A stretch of 64,000 bases of DNA from Fulvimarina sp039652615 (GTDB lineage: Bacteria; Pseudomonadota; Alphaproteobacteria; Rhizobiales; Rhizobiaceae): contig NZ_JBDJAC010000006.1 in NCBI RefSeq assembly GCF_039652615.1, positions 1 through 64,000 of the forward strand, given 5' to 3'. The notes under the pieces are model-generated. The model did not search any database. It saw only the letters and a list, made by a program, of their open reading frames with translations, and was not told where the DNA came from. A program made the position numbers and the translations under genes. This document shows, one piece after another, positions 19,880-28,192 of the stretch (position 1 is the first letter of the stretch; the number at the start of each line of letters is the position of its first letter).

Positions 19880-20964
19880 CAGTTCGCCCTCTTCATGAGC
19901 GCGCGGGCTGACGAAATCAGCTCATGAGCATCGGGGCCCCAGAAGAGATCGATCGCGCGCCGCTCGACATCGGGCGACTCCTGCCGGGCGCGAATTTCCG
20001 GCTGCGCCGTCTTCAAATTCTCGGCCATTTCGGCTCTTTTCGCGTCGTCCCAGCCAGCACCCCAAATCTGCAGATAGATCGGATACGAAGCGATGACGAG
20101 GTTCGTCGGCTTGTTGAAGAACTCGTCCAGAACATCAACGGCCATTTTCTGGGTCGGGTGCCAGTTCTTCTGAATCTGTTGCTGAGCGAGTGCGGAGAAG
20201 TCCTTGCCCGAGTCCGGCATGATGTACATCGTGTCGGTCTTCTTGAACAATTCCTGATATTTGCCGAAAAGCGCCTCGACATCCGCCATCGTCTGGGGAA
20301 TTTCCGCTTCCGGCGCTCCGACAAGACGCAGATAGGCCGCCGATTCCGCGACATACTGGTCGCGTTCATCGTCCGGCAGCGGCTGCGGAGGGGAATCGCC
20401 ATGCCAGGCGAAATGTTCGTACGTCCAGAGCATCCCCATCATCTCGGTAAGCCCAGCCCACATGACGTCACGGGGGCCATCGGCGTGATATTCGCCCAGT
20501 TCGGGTTGCCCGACATCGATAAGCCCGCCCTGCACATGGTCATGAAGCGCATGGAGATGCGCCCACATGGTTTCGGCGGTGCGCGTATCACCAAACCACA
20601 TCGGCGCATGAAGGCCCGAATTGCGCTGAAAGCGGTTGAAGGAATCGAACGCGGTCAATGTGCCGGCGCGAACCTGGGTCGCAAGCGGATCGGCATCGCG
20701 GACACCGGCGACCACCGGCTTGTACATCAGCTGCATACTGAATTGAGCCGGTGTCTGGTAGATGATGGTGGCGGGATGCAAAAGAACCTTCCACACGACA
20801 CTGGAAGGGCCGAACAGGCCATAGTCCGGCGTGCCGTCTTCATGGTTGCGCCGACCGGCCGCAACCGGCACCCCCAGCCGCCGCCATCGGGACGGACTTC
20901 CCATCAGTTTTTCGACGGAAAGGGCGAACTCTTCCGACGAACGCTTCGCAACTTGTTCGGACAT
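19879..20964 (-). CDS. MpaB-family oxygenase (DUF2236), copy 1
   Basis: A 361-residue protein of the DUF2236 family, which contains the haem-dependent rubber oxygenase Lcp and fungal MpaB, the enzyme that oxidatively cleaves a prenyl chain. Segments shared with the second copy at 34746-35846 are LLHPATI, GVRDADP, RAGTLTAFD, RNSGLHAPMW, then HLHALHDHVQG, IDVGQPELG and the region ending YEHFAWHG. Conserved histidines in these segments are candidates for haem or substrate contact. It is co-translated with a VanB-type reductase. A TATTCCC/GGGAATA operator overlaps its predicted promoter. The actual substrate is unknown. Confidence 0.88.
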   Translation of the reverse strand: MSEQVAKRSSEEFALSVEKLMGSPSRWRRLGVPVAAGRRNHEDGTPDYGLFGPSSVVWKVLLHPATIIYQTPAQFSMQLMYKPVVAGVRDADPLATQVRAGTLTAFDSFNRFQRNSGLHAPMWFGDTRTAETMWAHLHALHDHVQGGLIDVGQPELGEYHADGPRDVMWAGLTEMMGMLWTYEHFAWHGDSPPQPLPDDERDQYVAESAAYLRLVGAPEAEIPQTMADVEALFGKYQELFKKTDTMYIMPDSGKDFSALAQQQIQKNWHPTQKMAVDVLDEFFNKPTNLVIASYPIYLQIWGAGWDDAKRAEMAENLKTAQPEIRARQESPDVERRAIDLFWGPDAHELISSARALMKRAN

Positions 20965-21096
20965 CTCGAAATTCCTTTGACCAAATGATCGACAGATCGA
21001 TCGCTCGCGGGTCCGTGAGCCTGCGATGAAGCGTGGCTCGAGCGATTTTGCCCAGCCGAAGGCATCGTCGTGTCATGACAGCTTCACGGGATTCGG

Positions 21097-21139
21097 TATT
21101 CCCGAGTGGGAATAAACAGCAGGTAGTGCATGTCTTCAA
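21097..21139 (-). promoter_or_regulatory. promoter of the MpaB1-VanB operon with overlapping TetR-type operator (site 1)
   Basis: TATTCCCGAGTGGGAATA at 21097-21114 is a perfect 7+4+7 palindrome. On the minus strand a -35 box TTGAAG (21139-21134), a 17-bp spacer and a -10 box TTTATT (21116-21111) fit a promoter for the oxygenase starting at 20964, with the operator covering the -10. The same palindrome recurs at 27508 and 35870. The rest of 20965-21552 holds the ohr promoter and nothing else recognisable. Confidence 0.75.
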
Positions 21140-21472
21140 GCGCGCAAGGGGGAGCAGCACGTCATCGCTTAGAGCAAGGGCCCATTCAGACCCGGAATGC
21201 GTCGCAGGATACGAGAGAGACGGGAGTTGGAGTTCCTCTGGTCCCTGTAGACGGTCAGGGACTGCGTTCTACGGCGCACTCGGACCTCGTCCCGGAACCG
21301 GCTCCGACGCTACCTTGCACGGTTCCTCCGCTCGCAAGCGCGAACTAGTTAGATATGCGCATCAGGTTTCCCGGAACCGTTCTGGTTCTGGGGTCTCTGC
21401 CTGCCAGGGGCCGTCGGGTTCGGGAGAAGGGGAGGTCAGAGCTCTTTGCACAGAAAAAGCCCTTCAAGTACA

Positions 21473-21497
21473 TTGTGCGCAATTAAATTGTACGCAA
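21473..21497 (+). promoter_or_regulatory. OhrR operator upstream of ohr
   Basis: A 25-bp AT-rich imperfect palindrome begins with TTGTGCGCAATT and ends with AATTGTACGCAA. OhrR/MarR regulators bind such AATT/TTGTA-type palindromes. A TATAAA sequence at 21498-21503 follows immediately, so the operator overlaps the likely core promoter of ohr (start 21553). Confidence 0.7.
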
Positions 21498-21552
21498 TAT
21501 AAAATAATCGGCCGGCGATGTCCGTCCGCATTTACAAATTCGGAGCAGAGCT

Positions 21553-21978
21553 ATGAGCACTTTGTATTCTACCCGCGCGACGGCGGTCGGCGGCCGCCAC
21601 GGCACCGTGAAGACCGAAGACGGTCTTCTTGATCTGTCCCTGGCTGTGCCCAAGGAGATGGGCGGCAAGGGCGGCGCCACGAATCCGGAGCAGCTCTTTG
21701 CTGCAGGTTACGCCGCTTGTTTCGAGAACGCGGTGATTCACGTCAGCCGCGAGATGGAGACCAAGGTTCGTGATCGCGATATCGAAGTTACGGCGACGGT
21801 CAGCATGAGCTCGAACCAGAGCGGCGGCTTCGGCTTGGAAGTTGCCATGGATGTGGTGATCGCCGACATTGACCAGAGCACCGCGGAAGAGATCGTGGCC
21901 GCGGCCCACAAGACCTGCCCGTACTCCAATGCGGTCAAGGGGAACGTGGACGTCCAAATCGAGGTGAGCACGCGATGA
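21553..21978 (+). CDS. ohr: organic hydroperoxide resistance protein Ohr
   Basis: A 141-residue OsmC/Ohr-family thiol peroxidase that reduces organic and fatty-acid hydroperoxides. The two catalytic cysteines are present: Cys56 in AACFENA and Cys122 in TCPYSNA, the spacing expected for Ohr. It is ATGA-coupled to a MarR-family regulator and carries an OhrR-type palindrome in its promoter. A peroxide-defence gene fits well among oxygenase genes that could generate lipid peroxides or aldehydes. Confidence 0.96.
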   Translation: MSTLYSTRATAVGGRHGTVKTEDGLLDLSLAVPKEMGGKGGATNPEQLFAAGYAACFENAVIHVSREMETKVRDRDIEVTATVSMSSNQSGGFGLEVAMDVVIADIDQSTAEEIVAAAHKTCPYSNAVKGNVDVQIEVSTR

Positions 21979-22469
21979 GTTCGCAGGCGGCGGATTTCGA
22001 AGAAGGTGGTCCGGTCGATGGTGGAGATCGCCTCCGGCTGGAGCGCCAGACATGCTTCCGTCTTTACGCCGCCTCCAACCTCGTGACGCGACTTTACAGG
22101 CCCCATCTGGACAAGATGGGGCTTACCTATCCCCAATATCTTGTCATGCTGGTTTTGTGGGAAGAGACGCAGCAATCGGTCAGCCAGCTCGGCGAACGGC
22201 TTTATCTCGACAGCGGCACACTGACGCCGTTGCTGAAGCGGCTGGAAGCCTCGGGCTTTGTCGAGCGTCGACGCGATCCAGCCGACGAGAGGCGGGTTCT
22301 TATAAGCCTGACCGAGCGCGGACGCGGATTACGGGCCGAGGCCGATCGGATGGTGACGAATTTGGCAGAGGCGACTTGCGCCAGCGCCTCGGAGCTGGAG
22401 CGCTTCGATGCCCAGCTTGATCATTACATCAATGCTCTGTTCCGGCGGACGGTAGCGCCAAACCTTTGA
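21975..22469 (+). CDS. ohrR: MarR-family organic-peroxide sensor OhrR
   Basis: A 164-residue MarR-family repressor. The reactive cysteine is Cys27 in QTCFRLYAASN, the signature of OhrR, and the winged helix includes SQLGERLYLDSGTLTPLLKR. Oxidation of this cysteine by organic hydroperoxides normally releases ohr. The start overlaps the ohr stop. The N-terminus is slightly longer (about 17 extra residues) than in many OhrR proteins. It is last in the two-gene operon. Confidence 0.94.
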   Translation: MSSQAADFEEGGPVDGGDRLRLERQTCFRLYAASNLVTRLYRPHLDKMGLTYPQYLVMLVLWEETQQSVSQLGERLYLDSGTLTPLLKRLEASGFVERRRDPADERRVLISLTERGRGLRAEADRMVTNLAEATCASASELERFDAQLDHYINALFRRTVAPNL

Positions 22470-22610
22470 TCTGAAGCACGACTTCGCGCTTGAAGTCGTT
22501 TTGGAACTTCGGTCTCGAATTGGGCTCGTGTTCTCGGAGCGTAGCGTGGACTTGCCTCGAGAATGTGGAGAGGTCTTCTGAAGGAAAGAGGAGCTTTTCA
22601 TGGGCAATTC

Positions 22611-22727
22611 ATACCGCCGGACGAATGAACTGACCCGCTGGGTCAATCCACGCCCGGCAAACGGCTCAAACGCCGCTCGGGCTGCCGACGACCCATGAAA
22701 CCGATGGTTTCAAAGGTCCGCCGGTAT
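22611..22727 (+). repeat. interspersed intergenic palindromic repeat, copy B
   Basis: It starts ATACCGCCGG and ends CCGCCGGTAT, with a central AAACGGCTCAAACGCCGCTC and a hairpin built from GAAACC / GGTTTC inside longer GC-rich arms. It matches copy A (8112-8224, opposite strand) and copy C (49716-49836). It lies between ohrR and the 3' end of the efflux operon and may act as a terminator for either. Confidence 0.75.
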
Positions 22728-22755
22728 CAATCCGGACTTTCGCAAGGGGCGCCAG

Positions 22756-24078
22756 CTATGAGTCGAGCCACTCCTGAATTGCCGCCGGGAGTTGGAAGCG
22801 GGACAACCAGCCGGTTTCTTCCGGCGCCAGATTGCTGGTGTCGACACGCGTCTCGACGGAAAGTCCGGGGCGCAGGCGCTCCAATTCGGGCTGGTCGGGG
22901 TCGATCGCGATCCGGACGGGAACACGCTGGACCACTTTGGTGAAATTGCCACTGGCATTGTCGGCTCTTAAGACGCTGAACTCGGAGCCCGTGGCGGGAG
23001 CGAGTTCGAGGACCGTGCCGGTGAAGTGCCGCCCGCCGAGAGCGTCCACGGCGAACGAGGCCTTCTGCCCCGCGGCAACGTAATGGGTCTGCGTTTCCTT
23101 GAAATTCGCCACCACCCAGAGCGTGTCGGGCACGAGAAACATCAATTGAGAGCCGGCAGAGACATATTGCCCCGGCCGCACCGTCGCTTCCCCGATCTGG
23201 CCGTCACGGGGCGCGCGGACGACGGTGTTCGACAGATTGATCTCCGCCAGGTGCACCTGGGCCTCGGCCGTGCGGACCGCCGCCGCCAGCCCCTTCTTCG
23301 AGACCTCGGTGGCGCGAAGTGTCTCCTTGGCGATGTCGATGGAGGCCTCGGCCCGCCTGACCCCGGCCTCGGCGGAGCGTAAGGCCGCCTCGATCTCGCC
23401 GGCTTCGGCGCGCGTATTCAAGCCCTTCCTTGCCAAGGCATCGGATCGCTTGCGGGTTGCCTGCGCTTGTTCGAGTGCGGCCTTTGCCTGAAACAGATCG
23501 GCCTCGCGCGCTTCGATCTCGGCCCGGTTCTGCGCCATCGTCTGTTCGGCGTTCGCGAGTTGGGCCTGTGCCTGCTCGCGTCCCGCCTCTGCTTGCTCGA
23601 GCTGCTGGCGATAGATGCGATCGTCGATCTCGACGAGCGGTTCTCCCGCTTTCACCTTTTGGTAGTCGTTCACCAGAACATCGGTGACATAGCCGTTCAC
23701 CTGGGGCGCGAGAACCGTGATCTGGCCGCGCACATAACTGTTGTCCGTCCTGACGACCGCCGTGGCGAAAGGGGGGAGCCGCCAAGCGTAGAGGATGACG
23801 GAGACGCCGACGAGCGCGACGACCATCATGATGAGAACCGTGGACAGCTTCGGATAGATCTTCTTCGGTGGCGCTGAATCCTCCGGCGCGGGCGCTGGCG
23901 AGGAAGCCGGCGGCGTGCCGTCGGCCGTCTTCGGCTGTCCGGTGCGGGCCTCTATCGGCGCGGCATCCGTCGCGAGCGTGTTCGGGTCTTCACCTGGTGT
24001 GAGGTTCCGGTCGCCTTCCGCCTCGGCGTTTCTGTCGTCGAAATGGTTGGCGTCGGGGTTTCTGCTCATGGCGTCCAT
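22756..24078 (-). CDS. HlyD/EmrA-family membrane-fusion protein
   Basis: A 440-residue periplasmic adaptor. An acidic, Pro/Ala-rich cytoplasmic N-terminus of about 75 residues precedes one transmembrane helix (LSTVLIMMVVALVGVSVILY). The lipoyl half-motifs and a long Ala/Glu/Arg-rich coiled-coil hairpin follow, then the beta-barrel with NFKETQTHYVAAGQ. It follows the MFS gene by 5 bp and would link that pump to an outer-membrane channel encoded elsewhere. The unusually long N-terminal extension is the only odd feature. Confidence 0.92.
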   Translation of the reverse strand: MDAMSRNPDANHFDDRNAEAEGDRNLTPGEDPNTLATDAAPIEARTGQPKTADGTPPASSPAPAPEDSAPPKKIYPKLSTVLIMMVVALVGVSVILYAWRLPPFATAVVRTDNSYVRGQITVLAPQVNGYVTDVLVNDYQKVKAGEPLVEIDDRIYRQQLEQAEAGREQAQAQLANAEQTMAQNRAEIEAREADLFQAKAALEQAQATRKRSDALARKGLNTRAEAGEIEAALRSAEAGVRRAEASIDIAKETLRATEVSKKGLAAAVRTAEAQVHLAEINLSNTVVRAPRDGQIGEATVRPGQYVSAGSQLMFLVPDTLWVVANFKETQTHYVAAGQKASFAVDALGGRHFTGTVLELAPATGSEFSVLRADNASGNFTKVVQRVPVRIAIDPDQPELERLRPGLSVETRVDTSNLAPEETGWLSRFQLPAAIQEWLDS

Positions 24079-24083
24079 GACGA

Positions 24084-25748
24084 TTATTGCGCTCCCTGCG
24101 TGGCGGGCGTCGCTCGAGCCGCGGTCATGGCTTTCCAGCTTGCAACCAGCGGCTGGAGAAGCGACCAGGCGAGAAAAGCCAGTGCTATGAGTGTGTTGAG
24201 GACGACGACGTCGTTATAGGCGCGGACATTGGCTTCTCGGGTCGCGGTCTTGGAGAGAAGCGCGATCCCTTGCGCCTGACGCAGCACCGGGTCCGTGACG
24301 ACACGGCCGTAGATTTGTCCCTGGAGCTGCAAACGTTGGGCGACGACTGGATCCGTCGGATCGACATCGGCGACGATCTGCGCGGAGTATTCGTGCTGGC
24401 GATACTGCTGGAAGGTCCCGAAGAGGGCCGGCCCCATCAGACCTCCAACGCTCTGTGATATCGAGAAGAGGACGATGAAGGTGACGATGTAGTCGGCGCC
24501 CCTCGTCATCAGAACAGGCATGATGGACTTGATCAGCAGCGGGCCCAGGAACATCCCGGCCGCACAGGACACGAAGAACTGGCTGAGGAAAAGGTCATGC
24601 GGACGGGTCTGGCTTGTCGCGGCCTGATCCATGCTGCTGCCAACGATGATCAGAACCACGGAGGCGATCACCAGGAATGTCAGCCGCTTCGGATCGATCA
24701 ACCAGGCTGCCAGCCCGGTGCCGACGGCCGTTCCCAGCATGATCACCAGATAGAGCGGCTGAAGCTGGTCCGGCCCCATGCCGAGCGTGCGCAACAGGCC
24801 CGTGGCCGCATAGGTCTGTTCGGAAAGAAGAAGGCGGATTCCGAGCGCGCCCAGGAGAAAGCGAAAGACCTCCGCCGTGCCGAGCCAGCGGATCTGAATG
24901 AGAGGCGTCTCGCGCTGATGTTCGATGAAACCGGCGATCAGAAACAGGAGCAGTGCGGCGATCAGCGCATAGGCCATCCACGGATGGTCGGGCCACCATT
25001 GGATACGCACCTGAGCGAGGACCGCGGCGACGAGAGCCACCGCAGGCGCGATCAATAAGAAAGTGAGAAGGTCGAGCGGCTCGAACACGCGGATCTGTAT
25101 GCCGGGCGGAAGCTTCAGCACGACGACGGCCGCCATGGTGCAGAGCGCCATCCCGAGTTCGAACAGATAGAGCCCGCGCCAGTCCCCGATGTCGAGAAGC
25201 GCGGGCGAGATCATCCAGGCGAGGGGGCCGGCGAATTGCGCAAGCGCGATCCCGATGCAAAGCCCCGACCCGAGCTTCGCCTTCGGAAAGGCCTGGAGGA
25301 TGTAGTAGAGTCCGAGTGAGGTCATCGGCGCTGCGGCAAAGCCGCTGACCGCGCGGGCGAAGAGCGCTGTGGAGTAGTCGTCGGCAAGCACGTGCAGAAA
25401 CGTCACCAGCACATAGGCCAAGATTCCCCATTCGGCGAACCGGCGGATGCCGAACTGCTGACGAAACTTGAACAGGAGAAGGTTGGAGGTGACGTTCACC
25501 ATCACATAAGCGGCGGGCAACCACACACCCTGCGACGGCGTCAGTCCCAGTTGTCCCTGGATCTGAGGCAGGTTCGCGGCGACGAGCGCATTGCTCAGGC
25601 CGCCCGTGACGCCGACCAGAACGCCCACCGCGGCATAGGCGGCGCGGACATGCGGACGGTGATAGACCGAAGCAGGCGAGCCGGGCAGCATCGGCCGCTC
25701 TTCAGGGGTCCAGTTCGGCGGTGTGGCAACGTAGACGGGCTGTTTCAT
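24084..25748 (-). CDS. DHA2-family MFS drug/proton antiporter (EmrB-like)
   Basis: A 554-residue inner-membrane transporter with about 14 predicted helices, of the DHA2 length. The early segment SNALVAANLPQIQGQLGLTPSQGVWLPAAY is typical of EmrB-like proteins. Its start overlaps the stop of the TetR gene at 25745, and the membrane-fusion gene follows, giving a TetR-EmrB-EmrA operon. It probably exports a hydrophobic toxic compound, perhaps a substrate or product of the neighbouring oxygenases; that link is inference from position only. Confidence 0.92.
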   Translation of the reverse strand: MKQPVYVATPPNWTPEERPMLPGSPASVYHRPHVRAAYAAVGVLVGVTGGLSNALVAANLPQIQGQLGLTPSQGVWLPAAYVMVNVTSNLLLFKFRQQFGIRRFAEWGILAYVLVTFLHVLADDYSTALFARAVSGFAAAPMTSLGLYYILQAFPKAKLGSGLCIGIALAQFAGPLAWMISPALLDIGDWRGLYLFELGMALCTMAAVVVLKLPPGIQIRVFEPLDLLTFLLIAPAVALVAAVLAQVRIQWWPDHPWMAYALIAALLLFLIAGFIEHQRETPLIQIRWLGTAEVFRFLLGALGIRLLLSEQTYAATGLLRTLGMGPDQLQPLYLVIMLGTAVGTGLAAWLIDPKRLTFLVIASVVLIIVGSSMDQAATSQTRPHDLFLSQFFVSCAAGMFLGPLLIKSIMPVLMTRGADYIVTFIVLFSISQSVGGLMGPALFGTFQQYRQHEYSAQIVADVDPTDPVVAQRLQLQGQIYGRVVTDPVLRQAQGIALLSKTATREANVRAYNDVVVLNTLIALAFLAWSLLQPLVASWKAMTAARATPATQGAQ

Positions 25749-26308
25749 CGACTGGCCGCCCGTGGCTTCAGCCCCTCGATCAGCAGATCAAGAGCGCGGA
25801 CCCCAAGTCTCGCCTGCTCGCCGGGTGTGCGCCCGCGCAGCGCAGCGCCAAGCATGTTGATCAGCAGCGAGATGTCGTCAGGCGTGATGTCGGAGCGGCA
25901 GTGTCCAGCGCTCACCGCCCTGTCGAGATGCGGCTTCAGGATGTCCTGAATGCGTTGGCGGGCTCGGCTGATCTCCGGATTGTCCCGATCGATGACGCGC
26001 CAGTAATCAACCAGGGAAGCCCGGGCGCTGATCCTCTGGGAATGGAAGCGCAGAAGTTCGAAGAACGCATCTGCCCCATCTCCAAGCGCGTTGGCCTTAT
26101 CCTCCATTTCGTCGAGCGAGCGGTCCAGCAAGGCCACAAGCAGGCAGTGCCGATCGGGGAAGTTTCGATAGAGCGTTGCACGCCCGACGCCGGCCCGTTT
26201 GCAGACGAGGTCGAGCGGCGCGGTGACCCCGTGCTCTGCAAAGACGGTATCGGCCGCCGTCAATATGTCGGCCCGGTTCTGGGCGGCATCGGTGCGAAGT
26301 TTCAACAT
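25745..26308 (-). CDS. TetR-family repressor of the efflux operon
   Basis: A 187-residue TetR-type regulator. The HTH region reads ILTAADTVFAEHG, then LVCKRAGVGRATLYRNFPDR, followed by a C-terminal ligand domain. The start at 26308 is chosen because the alternative at 26323 would lie inside an operator. Two copies of GGACA-N4-TGTCC lie immediately upstream, which suggests autoregulation of the TetR-MFS-HlyD operon. It overlaps the MFS start. Confidence 0.88.
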   Translation of the reverse strand: MLKLRTDAAQNRADILTAADTVFAEHGVTAPLDLVCKRAGVGRATLYRNFPDRHCLLVALLDRSLDEMEDKANALGDGADAFFELLRFHSQRISARASLVDYWRVIDRDNPEISRARQRIQDILKPHLDRAVSAGHCRSDITPDDISLLINMLGAALRGRTPGEQARLGVRALDLLIEGLKPRAASR

Positions 26309-26317
26309 GATCGATCC

Positions 26318-26354
26318 GGACAAATGTGTCCGCCTAAAGTGGACATTGTTGTCC
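26318..26354 (-). promoter_or_regulatory. twin TetR operators of the efflux operon
   Basis: GGACAAATGTGTCC (26318-26331) and GGACATTGTTGTCC (26341-26354) share perfect 5-bp arms, the first extended to CGGACA/TGTCCG. Their centres are 23 bp apart. The first lies 10 bp upstream of the TetR start. The remaining 26355-26665 shows no gene or other element. Confidence 0.75.
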
Positions 26355-26665
26355 GATTGTCAAGCGATAAAATGCTGCAGCGCACCAGCGAAGGGCTCTA
26401 CGCTTCGATCGATCTGCCGATTGTCGAGGGATTCTGGTGGAGCGTTTCAGGCGGACATCGGGGCGCCGGAAACGCCTGATCGTCTTGCCAAGCGGTATCG
26501 TCCGGGCGCGGACGCCGAACCGGCTTTCATTGGAAAGGCCGAGATATCAACGGTGGCCGGTCGAAACCGATAGCCGTTGGTGTGAGTTATGTCGGCCTCC
26601 CTTCAGGCCGGTTTGCCTCAGCCCGGATGGGCTGGACAGGCATGCTCTTGCAAACGGACGGGCCG

Positions 26666-27388
26666 CTATTTTCCGGGCGGGGAAGGCGGCATGGCGTTCT
26701 CCTTCGCCAAGCTCAATCTGTCCGCACCGTCCAGGATGAGTTCGACACTGAAGGCCAGTTGCTCCGCGCTATAGGTATCGACATTAGCGGTTGATATCCG
26801 CTCGAGGTTCGGAAAGCGCGACACGGGCTGTTCACTCAATGCAGATCGCAGAAGGCGCGAGCGCGTTCGCGCATCCTCCTTGCGCGCCTGGGCAAGGTCG
26901 CGGGCGTGACCGAGGCAAAGGGTCGAAAGGGCGGTCATGAGGCGGATAGCCTCCTCGTCGGTAAACCCGGCGGCATTGAGTTGGGCAAAGAGGATCTCGA
27001 CCGGTTCCAGAGGCAGACAGGTCATCACATCGCCGAACCAGAGATAGTCGACCAACTCGGCGAGATTGGCAGCGCTCGCCGTCAGGTCGCGCGCGTAGAT
27101 CCGGAACCCCTCCTTCCAGTCGGCCGCTGTCGCGACCGCAGTCTCCGACAGTTGCCGGGTGAACTCATCATGCGCGAGCAGTTCGAAGAGGGATTGCCGG
27201 TTCTTCACGTGATAATGAAGCGCTTTACGGTCGACCTTCAGCATGTCGGCCAGGGACTGCATCGACAGATCCTCCAATGGAAGTGTCCTTGCCGCGGCGA
27301 TGATCTGATGCAGGTCCAGGCCAGCGCGTTCCCCGGGGCCTCTCCCGCGCCGCGAAGCGCTTCGCCGACGATTTCCTTCTGCCGTCAT
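26666..27388 (-). CDS. TetR-family regulator, candidate controller of the MpaB/IorAB regulon
   Basis: A 240-residue TetR-type regulator. A basic, Arg-rich N-terminus precedes the HTH (IIAAARTLPLEDLSMQSLAD, then VDRKALHYHVKNRQSLFELL). The C-terminal domain resembles TetR_C-type ligand pockets. It is divergent from the molybdenum hydroxylase genes, with the TATTCCC/GGGAATA palindrome between them at 27508-27525. The same palindrome upstream of both MpaB genes makes this the best candidate for their regulator. The start at 27388 is tentative; the frame continues to 27412. Confidence 0.85.
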   Translation of the reverse strand: MTAEGNRRRSASRRGRGPGERAGLDLHQIIAAARTLPLEDLSMQSLADMLKVDRKALHYHVKNRQSLFELLAHDEFTRQLSETAVATAADWKEGFRIYARDLTASAANLAELVDYLWFGDVMTCLPLEPVEILFAQLNAAGFTDEEAIRLMTALSTLCLGHARDLAQARKEDARTRSRLLRSALSEQPVSRFPNLERISTANVDTYSAEQLAFSVELILDGADRLSLAKENAMPPSPPGK

Positions 27389-27479
27389 GCCTGCCCTGCC
27401 ATGTTTTTCCACCTCATGAACTCGCTCCTAGCACTCTTGGCTTGCAAGCGCGCCCGCTGAGTTCGCGCTGAGCGTCGTA

Positions 27480-27525
27480 TTGACAAAAAGCCATCATCGA
27501 CCCTACTTATTCCCGAACGGGAATA
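27480..27525. promoter_or_regulatory. tetR-iorAB divergent promoter with TetR-type operator (site 2)
   Basis: TATTCCCGAACGGGAATA at 27508-27525 is a perfect palindrome identical in its fixed bases to sites 1 and 3. On the plus strand a consensus -35 box TTGACA is at 27480-27485, which would put the -10 at about 27503-27509, touching the operator. It leaves a leader of about 200 nt before the hydroxylase small subunit. No other feature was recognised in 27389-27730. Confidence 0.7.
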
Positions 27526-27730
27526 AAAGGCAATTTGGCGATGCCCGGTCGCTTGTCCACGGGGCCCCAAAGTTTGTTGTGACTCCTGAACCGACGCTCG
27601 ATGTCGCGCAGACGCGAAATCGGCCTCAGCAAAAGCGTTGGTCGAGAGCATAACTCGGTTTCCGCCTCGCGATCTCGAAAAGGCATGCACGCAACGCCTG
27701 ACAGTTTTTCCTAACCCTTGGGAGAAAGCC

Positions 27731-28192
27731 ATGAAGATCCAGATCAACAATCGGCCTTACGAGGTGACGTCGGATGGAGAAACACCGCTTTTATGGGTCA
27801 TCCGCGATGAACTCGGACTGACCGGCACCAAATACGGTTGCGGCCTTGCCCAATGCGGTGCCTGCTCCGTGCTGGTCGATGGCCAGATCATGCGGTCCTG
27901 CGTCACGCCGCTCGATAGCGTCGAAGGTCAGAATATCACGACCATCGAGGCGATGGAGGACGATCCGATCGGCCAGAAGGTGGTGGCCGCCTGGGTCGAG
28001 CATCAGGTGCCTCAGTGCGGCTATTGCCAGTCCGGCCAGGTGATGGCGGCGACTGCTCTCCTCAAGGACACGGAAAAACCGACGGACGACGAGATCGCTG
28101 CGGCGATGGTCAATCTCTGTCGCTGCGGAACCTACAACGCCATCAAGGCGGCAGTCCGCGATGTGGCCGGCGTGAAGGAGGACACGCTATGA
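27731..28192 (+). CDS. iorA: [2Fe-2S] small subunit of an IorAB-type molybdenum hydroxylase/aldehyde oxidase
   Basis: A 153-residue iron-sulphur subunit of the xanthine-oxidase family. The first plant-type cluster motif is CGLAQCGACSVLVDG with a downstream Cys; the second has CGYCQSGQ and CRCGTY. The start at 27731 fits the usual MKIQINNR opening and a GGGAGAAAG site. It overlaps the large subunit by an ATGA. It passes electrons from the molybdenum centre in the large subunit to the cytochrome encoded at 30580. The name follows isoquinoline 1-oxidoreductase, but homologues oxidise various aldehydes, so the substrate is open. Confidence 0.92.
   Translation: MKIQINNRPYEVTSDGETPLLWVIRDELGLTGTKYGCGLAQCGACSVLVDGQIMRSCVTPLDSVEGQNITTIEAMEDDPIGQKVVAAWVEHQVPQCGYCQSGQVMAATALLKDTEKPTDDEIAAAMVNLCRCGTYNAIKAAVRDVAGVKEDTL

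Noticed and set aside
21033..21632. A 199-codon plus-strand frame before ohr
   Set aside because: It runs through the operator and ohr start, has no motif and overlaps the real ohr gene in another frame.
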